Positions 1 through 6,962 of a stretch of 12,473 nt of DNA are shown one piece after another. Position 1 is the first letter of the stretch. Each line of letters opens with the position of its first letter. This DNA is from Actinomycetota bacterium (GTDB lineage Bacteria > Actinomycetota > Humimicrobiia > Humimicrobiales > Humimicrobiaceae). The notes under the pieces were generated by a model. The model had not been told where the DNA came from and ran no database searches. It worked only from the letters and a program-made list of their open reading frames with translations. The stretch is taken from assembly GCA_018399435.1 (NCBI GenBank), contig JAGYOJ010000021.1:1-12473 (forward strand). The letters are read 5' to 3'. The translations under genes were made by a program, and so were the position numbers.

Positions 1-25
1 AATTTATTTTGTTATACGATAAGTG

Positions 26-54
26 TTGGTAAAATAATTACTATTGCTAATAAT
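26..54 (+). promoter_or_regulatory. Candidate sigma-70-type promoter for the operon
   Basis: A TTGGTA hexamer at 26-31 (4 of 6 to TTGACA) is followed after 17 bases by AATAAT at 49-54 (5 of 6 to TATAAT). Transcription would start near 60-63, just upstream of the Shine-Dalgarno/start-stop element, giving a leader of about 100 bases before the binding-protein gene. In DNA this AT-rich such matches arise by chance, so this is only the best candidate in the leader. The operon could also be transcribed from further upstream, outside the window. Confidence 0.25.
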
Positions 55-66
55 TTAAGTTTAGAG

Positions 67-85
67 AAAGGAGGTGGATATGTAA
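67..85 (+). other. Near-consensus Shine-Dalgarno followed by ATG-TAA start-stop
   Basis: AAAGGAGGTGG at 67-77 is close to the full complement of the 16S rRNA 3' end. An ATG follows at 80-82, with 5 bases between GGAGG and the ATG. The very next codon is TAA (83-85), so a ribosome recruited here would initiate and terminate at once. An in-frame GTG at 74-76 would add only two codons. The element sits 7 bases before a hairpin and about 80 bases before the binding-protein start. It could be a minimal regulatory reading frame, a ribosome-loading site, or a chance occurrence. The sequence is clear; the function is inferred. Confidence 0.4.
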
Positions 86-91
86 AAAGGC

Positions 92-122
92 AGCCCGGGG
101 AAATGATTTTAATCCTTGGGCT
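92..122 (+). promoter_or_regulatory. Leader hairpin upstream of the binding-protein gene
   Basis: AGCCCGGGG (92-100) can pair with CCTTGGGCT (114-122) in a 9-bp stem that includes two G-U pairs, with a 13-base loop. This is the most GC-rich spot in the leader. It is followed by a U-rich but interrupted stretch (about 123-147) rather than a clean U-run, so it is at best a weak terminator or attenuator. It could equally be a 5' mRNA-stabilising stem. A ribosome on the ATG at 80 would overlap the 5' arm, so the two elements could interact. Confidence 0.45.
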
Positions 123-141
123 AATATTTATCTTTTCAATA

Positions 142-161
142 TTTTTCCAAAGGAGGAAAAA
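142..161 (+). promoter_or_regulatory. Inverted repeat enclosing the ribosome binding site of the first gene
   Basis: TTTTTCC (142-148) and GGAAAAA (155-161) are perfect 7-base complements around a 6-base loop, AAAGGA. The loop and 3' arm contain the AAAGGAGG ribosome binding site (149-156) of the gene starting at 164. Folding would partly hide that site. Five of the seven pairs are A-U, so the stem would be weak, and part of the symmetry follows simply from T-rich sequence preceding an SD plus A-run. Confidence 0.3.
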
Positions 162-163
162 AA

Positions 164-1300
164 ATGAGTAAATTTAAAATTATCTCAATTTTAGGTTTAG
201 CTATTATATTTGCAGTAGGTATTTCATTTACTGGCTGCCAGGCTGAACCTGAAGTTATCACTGAAACTGTTACAGAAACGGTTACAGAAACGGTTACAGA
301 AACTGTAACAGAAACTGTTGAAGTAGAAGAAGAAGCTTATGCATATTATGAAACGCTTAAAGTGCATGCTCAAGACACCGATGACCCATATCCAGACAAC
401 CCTGCAGAAGGACATACTATAGCTTATACAGATATTATGGGTGGAATTCCATTCTGTAATAATGTATACGGCAGTGTTCAGAAAGAATGGGAATTAGCTG
501 GAGGAGCAGATAGCGACCTTTACTATGCAGACAACCAGTACGATGCTACAGTAGGACTGCAGAATGCTGATATTCTTTTGGCTAAAGAGCCCGAAGTTTT
601 AATTTGGTTCCAGTTTGACTCAAAAGTAAACAGTATTGTAGCCCAAAAATATGGCGATGCTGGAATACCTATTATAGCTGTAGACGTGCCAGTTCCTGGT
701 GCACCGTTTATGGGTGTTAATAACTTTAAGGTAGCTTATATGGCTGGTGAAGAAGCTATTAAAAGAGTAGAAGAACAAGGCGGCATAGATACCATAGATA
801 AAATAATTCTAATGCAAATGCCAGCTGGAGGCGAAGTTGTAATGCTACGTTCTGAAGGTTTCTATCAAGCATTTGTTGATGAGTATGGCGCAGATGTTAT
901 AGATCCTATGACTATTAGGGCTGATGGCGGCGCAGGTGAAGCAGAACAGGCTAATGCAGCTATGTCTGATGTTTTAACTTCTATACCTGATGCAGAAAAC
1001 TTTGTTCTTACTTCAGTAAATGAGCAAACTATGGATGGCTGTATATCAGCTGTACAAACTGCTGGAAGATGGGATCCAGATAAGTGGATTGTAATAACAC
1101 AGGGCGTAGACGATGTTGGTAAAGCTCAACTTAGGGAAGGCTTAACAGATGCAGGTGTTGGCTACTTTCCTGAAAGATATGGTGAATATCTAATACCAGC
1201 AGTTTCTGCGTATCTAAATGGTGAATTACCACCTCCATTTATGTATGTAGAAAATGAAATTATTACTCCAGAAAATATAGACGAGTATTATACAGAATAG
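164..1300 (+). CDS. Sugar ABC transporter substrate-binding lipoprotein (RhaS-like)
   Basis: This is the extracytoplasmic binding protein of a carbohydrate ABC importer, 378 aa, of the type-1 periplasmic binding protein (ribose/rhamnose) fold. The start is fixed by AAAGGAGG at 149-156, 7 bases before ATG. Residues 1-24 are a signal peptide with a lipobox-like F-T-G-C, so Cys25 should be lipid-modified; Phe at -3 is slightly unusual. Residues 33-52 are five copies of Thr-Glu-Thr-Val, an acidic linker between anchor and domain. The mature domain begins near residue 68 (HTIAYTD) and contains two-lobe hallmarks such as GIPIIAVDVPVP and the late VITQGVDD. It is followed by ATPase and permease genes in rhaSTPQ order. 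The fold and role are clear. The ligand is inferred from the downstream rhamnulokinase and mutarotase: L-rhamnose or another deoxysugar. Confidence 0.9.
   Translation: MSKFKIISILGLAIIFAVGISFTGCQAEPEVITETVTETVTETVTETVTETVEVEEEAYAYYETLKVHAQDTDDPYPDNPAEGHTIAYTDIMGGIPFCNNVYGSVQKEWELAGGADSDLYYADNQYDATVGLQNADILLAKEPEVLIWFQFDSKVNSIVAQKYGDAGIPIIAVDVPVPGAPFMGVNNFKVAYMAGEEAIKRVEEQGGIDTIDKIILMQMPAGGEVVMLRSEGFYQAFVDEYGADVIDPMTIRADGGAGEAEQANAAMSDVLTSIPDAENFVLTSVNEQTMDGCISAVQTAGRWDPDKWIVITQGVDDVGKAQLREGLTDAGVGYFPERYGEYLIPAVSAYLNGELPPPFMYVENEIITPENIDEYYTE
260..319 (+). repeat. In-frame 12-bp tandem repeat, five units (Thr-Glu-Thr-Val)
   Basis: Five consecutive 12-base units of the form ACN GAA ACN GTN encode (TETV)x5, residues 33-52 of the binding lipoprotein, directly after the lipid anchor. 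Units differ only at third codon positions (ACT/ACA/ACG, GTT/GTA). Such repeats can expand or contract in frame by slippage, changing only linker length. Confidence 0.9.
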
Positions 1301-1301
1301 A

Positions 1302-1316
1302 TGGAAAAATTTTCCA
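1302..1316 (+). other. Palindrome just after the binding-protein stop codon
   Basis: TGGAAAA-A-TTTTCCA is a perfect 7-base inverted repeat around one central base, beginning two bases after the TAG. In RNA it could form a small stem of about 6 bp with a 3-base loop, next to the stronger stem at 1344-1371. It may help cap the 3' end of the binding-protein transcript segment, or be a DNA operator-like site. There is no further support for either reading. Confidence 0.3.
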
Positions 1317-1343
1317 AATAAGTGTAAATAAAAAATGAAATCC

Positions 1344-1371
1344 ATTAGGGAAGGGTAAAACCTTCCCTAAT
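1344..1371 (+). promoter_or_regulatory. Perfect 11-bp intercistronic stem-loop
   Basis: ATTAGGGAAGG (1344-1354) and CCTTCCCTAAT (1361-1371) are perfect complements with a 6-base loop, GTAAAA. On the + strand the stem is followed by TAAAAAATAGG rather than a U-run, so it is not a standard intrinsic terminator in the direction of transcription. It ends 8 bases before the AGGTGG ribosome binding site of the ATPase gene. In many sugar ABC operons a stem after the binding-protein gene blocks 3'-to-5' decay and lets the binding protein be made in excess over ATPase and permeases. That is the most likely role here. Confidence 0.7.
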
Positions 1372-1390
1372 AAAAAATAGGTGGTGAAAA

Positions 1391-2884
1391 GTGGCTGATA
1401 ATAATAATGTAATACTTAAGATGGAAAACATTACAAAAACATTTCCAGGGGTAGTAGCCTTAAATAATGTAAGCATAGATCTAAAAAAAGGCGAGGTCTT
1501 GGGCATATTAGGAGAAAACGGTGCTGGGAAATCGACCCTTATTAAAGTATTGGCAGGCAATTATATTAAGGATTCTGGAAAAATTACTATAGATGGTAAT
1601 GAAACTGAGTTTAAAAATCCAGGCGAAGCAATGGAGTCTGGAATCAGGGTAATTTATCAGGAACTTAATACATTAGAAAATCTTTCTGTAACAGAAAATA
1701 TATTTTTAGGGGAGCAGGAAACTAAAACTCCTTTAAATATAATTGACTGGAAGAAAATGGAAAAAGAATCAAGAAAAATACTTAAACAGCTTAATATTGA
1801 TATTAATCCCAATACAATAATGGAAGACCTTTCGGTATCGGAAAAGCAAGTGGTAGAAATTGCAAAAGCTATTTCAAAAAAGGGTAAAATTCTGATTATG
1901 GATGAGCCAACTGCTGCATTAAGCGAGGAAGACAAAGATTCTTTATTTGAAATCATAAAAACATTAAAAGAAGCAGGCGTATCAATTATATACATTTCGC
2001 ATAGGCTAAAAGAAATCTTTGAAATAACAGATAGGGTTACTGTGCTTAGGGATGGCAAAAAAATTGGAACTGTTGGCACCTCTGAAACTGATAGCAATCA
2101 GTTGGTAACCATGATGGTTGGCAGGGATATACAAGAAATGTATCCCAAACGGGAAGTTCCTATAGGAGAAGTAATTATGTCTGTAAAAAATTTAGTAGCC
2201 GAGGGCATAGAAGATGTTAGTTTCGAGTTAAGGAAAGGTGAAATACTGGGTATTTTTGGTTTGTTAGGATCGGGCAAAACAAGTTTGGTAAAATCTTTAT
2301 TTGGTGCAAACCCAATAAAATCCGGAAAAATTTATGTATACGGTAAAAAGATAACAATAAAGAAACCTTGGCAGGCCAGGGACAATAAAATTGGCTTAGT
2401 GCCTGTAGATAGAAAGCTAGATGGCTTAGCTTTAATGTTGGGCGTAAAGGAAAATATAACCTTGGCAAATATTCAGCAATTAGGTAAAGGTTTTTTGATT
2501 AAAAAAGCAGTTGAAAGAGAAAAAGCACAAAGATGGATAGATAATCTAGATATAAATACTCCTTCAATGAACCAAGAAGTTAATAGCCTGTCAGGCGGCA
2601 ACCAGCAGAAAGTAGTCTTAGCTAGATGGCTAGAGAGCGGATCAAATATAATTATTTTAAATGAGCCTACTAGGGGCATTGATGTGGGTACCAAAGTTGA
2701 AATTTATAAATTAATGCAGAATTTATGTGAACAAGGCGCTGGAATAATTATGATTTCATCTGAGCTGCCAGAGATTCTTTCAATTGCTGATAGAATTTTG
2801 GTTATCAGTAAAGGTAGAATAACCGGAGAATTTAAAAGAGGAAAAGCTAGTGAAGAGAAATTAATGCAGACAGCTTGTATCTGA
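1391..2884 (+). CDS. Sugar ABC transporter ATP-binding protein (RhaT/RbsA-like, two ABC domains)
   Basis: This 497-aa cytoplasmic ATPase drives the importer; two fused ABC domains is the usual form in the ribose/rhamnose class. Translation starts at GTG, preceded by AGGTGG at 1379-1384. Domain 1 has Walker A GENGAGKST (41-49), Q-loop Gln90, a degenerate signature LSVSEKQ (147-153), Walker B ILIMDEPT (167-174) and His204. Domain 2 has a Walker A-like GLLGSGKTS (290-298), full signature LSGGNQQ (400-406), a Walker B region ending LNEPTRG, and Ser456-Ser457 in place of the switch His, which is normal for this class. One oddity is Asn424 (codon AAT), where Walker B usually has Asp, so hydrolysis in that site may be weakened. 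The gene lies 90 bases after the binding-protein gene and 24 before the first permease. Family is certain; sugar specificity is inferred. Confidence 0.95.
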   Translation: MADNNNVILKMENITKTFPGVVALNNVSIDLKKGEVLGILGENGAGKSTLIKVLAGNYIKDSGKITIDGNETEFKNPGEAMESGIRVIYQELNTLENLSVTENIFLGEQETKTPLNIIDWKKMEKESRKILKQLNIDINPNTIMEDLSVSEKQVVEIAKAISKKGKILIMDEPTAALSEEDKDSLFEIIKTLKEAGVSIIYISHRLKEIFEITDRVTVLRDGKKIGTVGTSETDSNQLVTMMVGRDIQEMYPKREVPIGEVIMSVKNLVAEGIEDVSFELRKGEILGIFGLLGSGKTSLVKSLFGANPIKSGKIYVYGKKITIKKPWQARDNKIGLVPVDRKLDGLALMLGVKENITLANIQQLGKGFLIKKAVEREKAQRWIDNLDINTPSMNQEVNSLSGGNQQKVVLARWLESGSNIIILNEPTRGIDVGTKVEIYKLMQNLCEQGAGIIMISSELPEILSIADRILVISKGRITGEFKRGKASEEKLMQTACI

Positions 2885-2908
2885 GGAATTTAAATATTAG
2901 GAGGACTT

Positions 2909-3883
2909 ATGGCAGAAAATCAGGAAACACCTGTTAGAAAAAAAGAAAAAAAGTTTTTTTTGAGTAATACTATAACTTTATTTATAGTATTAATAGTGAT
3001 GTTAGTGTTCTTTTCTTTAACCAGTGAAAGTTTTCTTTCCACTTATAATTTAGTTTCCATGCTTTCCAATCTTTCTTTTTACGGGATTGTCGCAGCAGTG
3101 CTAACCATGGTTTTAATATCTGGTGAGATAGATTTTTCTATTGGGGGCAATATTGGTTTAACTAGCATTATTGCTGCAATTTTAATAGAGTCAGGAGTAA
3201 ATGGATGGCTTGTTATTTTATTATGCTTGCTTCTAGGGGCAGCAATTGGCATTTTTAATGGTTTTTTAGTAACAGTTATTGGAGTAAATTCAATTATAGC
3301 AACTGTTGGCACCATGTCGGTATGGAGGGGCTTAGCTTATACTTTTTCAGATGGGCAATCCATAATGGCAATGACCCCTGTAATTGACTTTTTGGGCAGA
3401 GGCAAAGTTTTGAATATTCCTTTTCCAATTATATTATTTATTATAATTTTTGCTGTTTGTTATGTGGTAATGAATCATTCTAAATGGGGGAGAAAAATTT
3501 ATGCTATTGGCGTTAATCCAATGGCTTCATTCCTATCGGGCATAAATGTAAAGCAGGTTAAATTTTTGACTTTCCTATTTAGTGGAATTGCTGCTGCCCT
3601 AGGGGGATTAATACTGGCTTCTTTAAGCGGGGTTGGCATGCCCCAACATGGTGAAGGTTTAGAGCTCACTATAATATCAGCAATCCTTTTAGGTGGAACT
3701 GCTCTTGGCGGGGGAAGAGGACAAATTTTAGGCACGCTTGTGGGTGTGCTTATTATAAGTGTCTTATATAATGGCCTAACTATGCTTAATGTATACTATT
3801 ACTATGTTCAGATTGCACAGGGCGTAGTTTTAGTTGCAGTTGTTGCTACTTATGAAGTTAGGCAAAAAAGATTACAGGAATGA
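2909..3883 (+). CDS. Sugar ABC transporter permease 1 (RhaP/RbsC-like)
   Basis: This is an integral inner-membrane permease of the BPD_transp_2 (RbsC) family, 324 aa, the usual length. A charged N-terminus (residues about 10-15, KKEKK) precedes many hydrophobic segments. Family landmarks are the early GEIDFSIGGNIGL loop and the late GGTALGGGRGQILGTLVG motif, followed by the NGL helix. ATG follows AGGAGG (2899-2904) by 4 bases. It lies directly between the ATPase and a second, divergent permease. Two different permeases rather than a homodimer is the arrangement seen in rhamnose (RhaP/RhaQ) transporters. It should pair with the 3913-4920 product to form the channel. Confidence 0.93.
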   Translation: MAENQETPVRKKEKKFFLSNTITLFIVLIVMLVFFSLTSESFLSTYNLVSMLSNLSFYGIVAAVLTMVLISGEIDFSIGGNIGLTSIIAAILIESGVNGWLVILLCLLLGAAIGIFNGFLVTVIGVNSIIATVGTMSVWRGLAYTFSDGQSIMAMTPVIDFLGRGKVLNIPFPIILFIIIFAVCYVVMNHSKWGRKIYAIGVNPMASFLSGINVKQVKFLTFLFSGIAAALGGLILASLSGVGMPQHGEGLELTIISAILLGGTALGGGRGQILGTLVGVLIISVLYNGLTMLNVYYYYVQIAQGVVLVAVVATYEVRQKRLQE

Positions 3884-3912
3884 ATAATTAAATAGTTATT
3901 ATCGGAGGTTTC

Positions 3913-4920
3913 ATGGCTAATTTAAATGTAAAAACAGGAGAAGAGAAATGGTATAAGAAGGCTATTGGCATTTTTACTAGAAGCAAGACGCCAATAGCAT
4001 CTTTGATAATATTATATATAGCTATGGTAGTAATATTTGCTTCTTTTTCACCATATTACCTAACAATAGGGAATTTTAGGAGTATTTTTAATAATTTTGC
4101 TGTTCTTGGGATATTGTCTGCAGGAATTACTATAGTTATGATTGGGGGAGGGTTTGATCTTTCCATAGGCTCTACCATGGGGCTAACAGGAATACTTTGT
4201 GCAGTAATCATGCTTAAGTTTAGTTTTATCCCTGTTGGAATTGTGATGGTGATAGCTGTTATTATAGGATGCTTCCTTGGATTAATAAATGGATTGATTA
4301 TAGCAAAAATAGGCATTAACCCTATTATTACTACTTTAGGTACATTAGCTATATTCAGGGGAATTGCTTTTTTCTGGGCAGATTTAAATGTTAGGATCTA
4401 TAGTGATTTCTGGGATTCTATTGGCAGAAGCTTTATCGGAGGAATTATACCCTACACCACTGTTTATATATTAGTAATCTTTATAATCTTAGCTTTAGTT
4501 TTAAAATTTACAAAGTTTGGCAGGAACTTATACACAATTGGCGGCAATGAGTATCTGGCTAAGCTAGCAGGAATAAAAGTAGAAAGGATTAAAATAGCTA
4601 GTTATGTAATTTCTGGACTTTTTTGCGGCCTTGCAGCTATAGTTCTTACTTCCCAATTAGGCTCTGGCCGCCCAGAATATGGTAGCGGCAAAGAGCTAGA
4701 AGTACTTACTGTTGTAGTGCTTGGCGGTGTTACAGTTGGAGGCGGGAAAGGAAACTATTTAGGCACATTTATAGCATTAATAATTATTGGCTCTATCGCA
4801 AATGGCCTGGTATTACTAGACGTCCCTGTATTCTTGAGAATGGTTATAAAAGGAGGTCTTTTAGTATTAGCAATTTCAATTGATGCTTTAAGAAACAGAA
4901 GAAGATTACAACTTTATTGA
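3913..4920 (+). CDS. Sugar ABC transporter permease 2 (RhaQ/RbsC-like)
   Basis: This is the second membrane permease of the same family, 335 aa. It is recognisable by GGFDLSIGSTMGLTG near the second membrane segment, TTLGTLAIFRGIAF in the middle and the C-terminal GGVTVGGGKGNYLGTF motif. It is clearly paralogous to the preceding permease but well diverged, so the pair is an old one and not a recent tandem duplication. The start follows GGAGG (3904-3908) by 4 bases. The gene is 29 bases after permease 1 and 17 bases before the UroD-like gene. It completes a full importer: one binding protein, one double ATPase and two permeases. Confidence 0.93.
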   Translation: MANLNVKTGEEKWYKKAIGIFTRSKTPIASLIILYIAMVVIFASFSPYYLTIGNFRSIFNNFAVLGILSAGITIVMIGGGFDLSIGSTMGLTGILCAVIMLKFSFIPVGIVMVIAVIIGCFLGLINGLIIAKIGINPIITTLGTLAIFRGIAFFWADLNVRIYSDFWDSIGRSFIGGIIPYTTVYILVIFIILALVLKFTKFGRNLYTIGGNEYLAKLAGIKVERIKIASYVISGLFCGLAAIVLTSQLGSGRPEYGSGKELEVLTVVVLGGVTVGGGKGNYLGTFIALIIIGSIANGLVLLDVPVFLRMVIKGGLLVLAISIDALRNRRRLQLY

Positions 4921-4937
4921 ATTTTTTAAGGAGCAAT

Positions 4938-6203
4938 ATGGATAGCAGGGAAAGATTTATAGAAGTAATGAAATTTAACAAAGATGCCAGGGCTGTTAAG
5001 TGGGAATTTGGATATTGGGGTAAAACCATAAAGAACTGGTATAGCCAGGGCCTAGAAGAAAAAAAATATCCAAAGATACCTATAGATATTACAACTTTTC
5101 AAGCTTCCCTTTATACTACTGCCTGGATAACAGAATGGAGAAATAAAGGTTCTAAGGAAGGTGAAAAAATTGAACTCCCTAATGGCATTGGCGTGTGGGG
5201 CGGAGGAACTTATTGGCCTAATCAAGGGTTCCCATTAGATAATGATGTGGCCAATTTTTTTAATTTTGATAAATCTACAATTTTAGTAAAAATTGAACAA
5301 CTCCTTTACCCTAAGTTTGATATAAAAATATTAGGTGAAGATGAAGAAAAATTAACTTATATAGACATTGATGGAGTTGAAAGAATATACTTAAAAGATG
5401 AAGCTACTATCCCAACATCTATGAAGTGGCCCATAACAGACTGGGATAGCTGGAAAAAAATTAAAGAGGAAAGGGTCAACACAGATAATATTAAAGCAAG
5501 ATTTCCAGAGAACTGGGATGAATTAGTTAAAGATTACAAGGGTAGGGATTATCCACTGGCTTTAGGGGGATATCCATTAGGTATTTTTGGAACTCTTGTC
5601 CACCTTATAGGTTATGAAAACCTATTTTATTATTATTATGACAAACCTAAACTCATTAAAGATATCCTAAATAATTTCACTGATTTATGGATTGCTTTAT
5701 GGGAGGAAATTTTATCACAAATTGATGTTGATTGCGTCCATATATGGGAAGATGTATCAACAGGTACAGCGTCCATGGTATCGCCTGCTACTTTTAAGGA
5801 ATTTATGACTCCGTATTACAAGAAGCTTACGAGCTTTTTAAAAAGTAAAGGTGTGGACATAATACTTTTGGACACTGATGGCGATTGCAATGAACTTATT
5901 CCATTATTTATGGAAGCTGGCATAACAGGGCTTTATCCTATGGAGGCTAGCGCTGGCATGGATGTGCTTTCTGCCAGGAAAAAGTATCCAGATTTACAAA
6001 TAATGGGAGGAATTCCCAAATCCAGGATACCATTAGGGAAGGCCGAGATTGATAAGCTCCTGGAGCCGATAGCTGAACTTTTAAAATATGGTGGCTATAT
6101 TCCATATGGCGACCATCTTATACCGCCGGAAGTTCCTTGGGAAGATTTTAAGTATTATAGAGATAAATTAAATAAGCTTATAGACAAAAATGGAAAAATT
6201 TGA
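4938..6203 (+). CDS. Uroporphyrinogen decarboxylase-like protein, unknown reaction (copy 1)
   Basis: This is a 421-aa protein of the UroD/MtaA/CmuA superfamily (TIM barrel). A TTG at 4917 would also be in frame but overlaps the permease stop. The ATG at 4938, 4 bases after AAGGAG (4928-4933), is the better start. The N-terminal half is divergent, with EFGYWGKTI at 23-31. The C-terminal half carries the strongest motifs: HIWED (268-272), VSPATFKEFMTPYYKK (281-296), LDTDGD (311-316), GLYPMEASAGMD (331-342), MGGI (356-359) and YGDHLIPP (390-397). In corrinoid and coenzyme-M methyltransferases of this superfamily the LDTDGD position is His-x-Cys, a zinc site; here it is Asp312-x-Asp314. True heme biosynthesis is unlikely, since no other heme gene is near. 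Its place between transporter and kinase suggests action on the imported compound. Confidence 0.8.
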   Translation: MDSRERFIEVMKFNKDARAVKWEFGYWGKTIKNWYSQGLEEKKYPKIPIDITTFQASLYTTAWITEWRNKGSKEGEKIELPNGIGVWGGGTYWPNQGFPLDNDVANFFNFDKSTILVKIEQLLYPKFDIKILGEDEEKLTYIDIDGVERIYLKDEATIPTSMKWPITDWDSWKKIKEERVNTDNIKARFPENWDELVKDYKGRDYPLALGGYPLGIFGTLVHLIGYENLFYYYYDKPKLIKDILNNFTDLWIALWEEILSQIDVDCVHIWEDVSTGTASMVSPATFKEFMTPYYKKLTSFLKSKGVDIILLDTDGDCNELIPLFMEAGITGLYPMEASAGMDVLSARKKYPDLQIMGGIPKSRIPLGKAEIDKLLEPIAELLKYGGYIPYGDHLIPPEVPWEDFKYYRDKLNKLIDKNGKI

Positions 6204-6928
6204 AATTTATAGATATGTTAGAAAAATACGCCTTTGATTACAAGCTGAATAAAAGGCACCCTAGGGGCATTGATCTAGGCAGCTGGTTAGATAGAGAGAA
6301 GCTGGCGGTTGTAGTAATAGACATGCAAAATTATATTACAAAGAAAAAATATAGCGGAAAATGGAGTTCTGGAGGCCAGGATAATTATTATTACAATAGA
6401 ATAAATAATAAAGTATTGCCAAATGTAAAGAAAATAATTAACTATTTTAGAAATGAAAATGTGAAAATAGTCTATACTAGAATTGCATCCACAAATACTA
6501 AATTATTAGATGTAGCAGGAATTGGCAGAAAAGTTCTATATAATGAACTTGAAGACATAGAAGGACATATATACCATCTTAATAGCAAGGAATATGCAAG
6601 CAGGGTGGATAATGAGATTATGCCCAAAGAAGGGGATATAGTTGTTTTAAAAAGTTCAAGCGGAGCTTTTTGTTCTTCGAATATTGATCTAATTTTAAAA
6701 GCTAATAATATCTCCAGGCTAATATTTGTAGGCGGAATGACTGATGCTTGTGTGTCCTCAAGTGTTAGGCAAGCTTATGATAGAGGATATCTTCCGATAG
6801 TTATTGAAGATGGTTGTATTGCTGCTACTGAAGATGACCATCTAAGCGCATTAAAAAGCATTAAAAAATATTATGCTTGGGTAACTACTACTAAGGATTT
6901 ATTTTTAAAATATAAAAATATTTATTAA
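6200..6928 (+). CDS. Isochorismatase-fold cysteine hydrolase
   Basis: This is a 242-aa protein of the isochorismatase/nicotinamidase-like superfamily. The presumed catalytic triad is visible: Asp41 in VVVIDMQN, Lys151 in VVLKSSSGAF and the nucleophile Cys184 in VGGMTDACVSSSVR, with the cis-peptide region G-M-T (179-181) just before it. Members hydrolyse amides, ureido groups or isochorismate; the substrate here cannot be named. The start is uncertain. A TTG at 6200 overlaps the previous stop by 4 bases (TTGA) and has only a weak GGA upstream. An ATG at 6215 (residue 6) has no ribosome binding site. Either way, translation is probably coupled to the UroD-like gene. Positions above count from TTG. 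An amidase-type enzyme is not part of standard rhamnose catabolism, so it hints at a modified or nitrogen-containing substrate. Confidence 0.85.
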   Translation: MKFIDMLEKYAFDYKLNKRHPRGIDLGSWLDREKLAVVVIDMQNYITKKKYSGKWSSGGQDNYYYNRINNKVLPNVKKIINYFRNENVKIVYTRIASTNTKLLDVAGIGRKVLYNELEDIEGHIYHLNSKEYASRVDNEIMPKEGDIVVLKSSSGAFCSSNIDLILKANNISRLIFVGGMTDACVSSSVRQAYDRGYLPIVIEDGCIAATEDDHLSALKSIKKYYAWVTTTKDLFLKYKNIY

Positions 6929-6962
6929 AGATTTGGATTAAAAGGCAGAAAAAGGAGTTCCA

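Noticed and set aside
12..22. TTATACGATAA as a possible LacI-family operator near the promoter.
   Set aside because: Only 4-base arms around ACG, and flanking bases do not extend the symmetry or match a cre-type consensus. Too weak in AT-rich DNA.
1..171. Frame 1 is open from the left edge to a TAA at 169-171 (about 56 codons), with a hydrophobic C-terminal stretch from an ATG at 103.
   Set aside because: It runs through the Shine-Dalgarno, hairpin and ribosome binding site of the next gene, the internal ATG has no ribosome binding site, and the composition looks non-coding. It could be the tail of an upstream membrane protein, but nothing supports that.
1344..1371. Intrinsic terminator after the binding-protein gene.
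   Set aside because: The stem is excellent but the + strand continues TAAAAAATAGG with no U-run, and the ATPase ribosome binding site follows at once. A stabilising stem is more likely.
1657..2097. Minus-strand open frames inside the transporter genes (for example 1657-2097, and 7676-8062 in the kinase gene).
   Set aside because: They lie entirely within strongly supported + strand genes, have no ribosome binding sites of note and no recognisable motifs; they are antisense shadows.
4917..6203. TTG at 4917 as start of the first UroD-like gene.
   Set aside because: It overlaps the permease stop with no suitable Shine-Dalgarno, whereas ATG 4938 has AAGGAG at a good distance and its N-terminus MDSRERF matches MNSREKF of the second copy.
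4938..6203. Genuine uroporphyrinogen decarboxylase (heme pathway, hemE).
   Set aside because: Divergent motifs, a second copy close by, no tetrapyrrole genes, and tight linkage to sugar catabolism genes.
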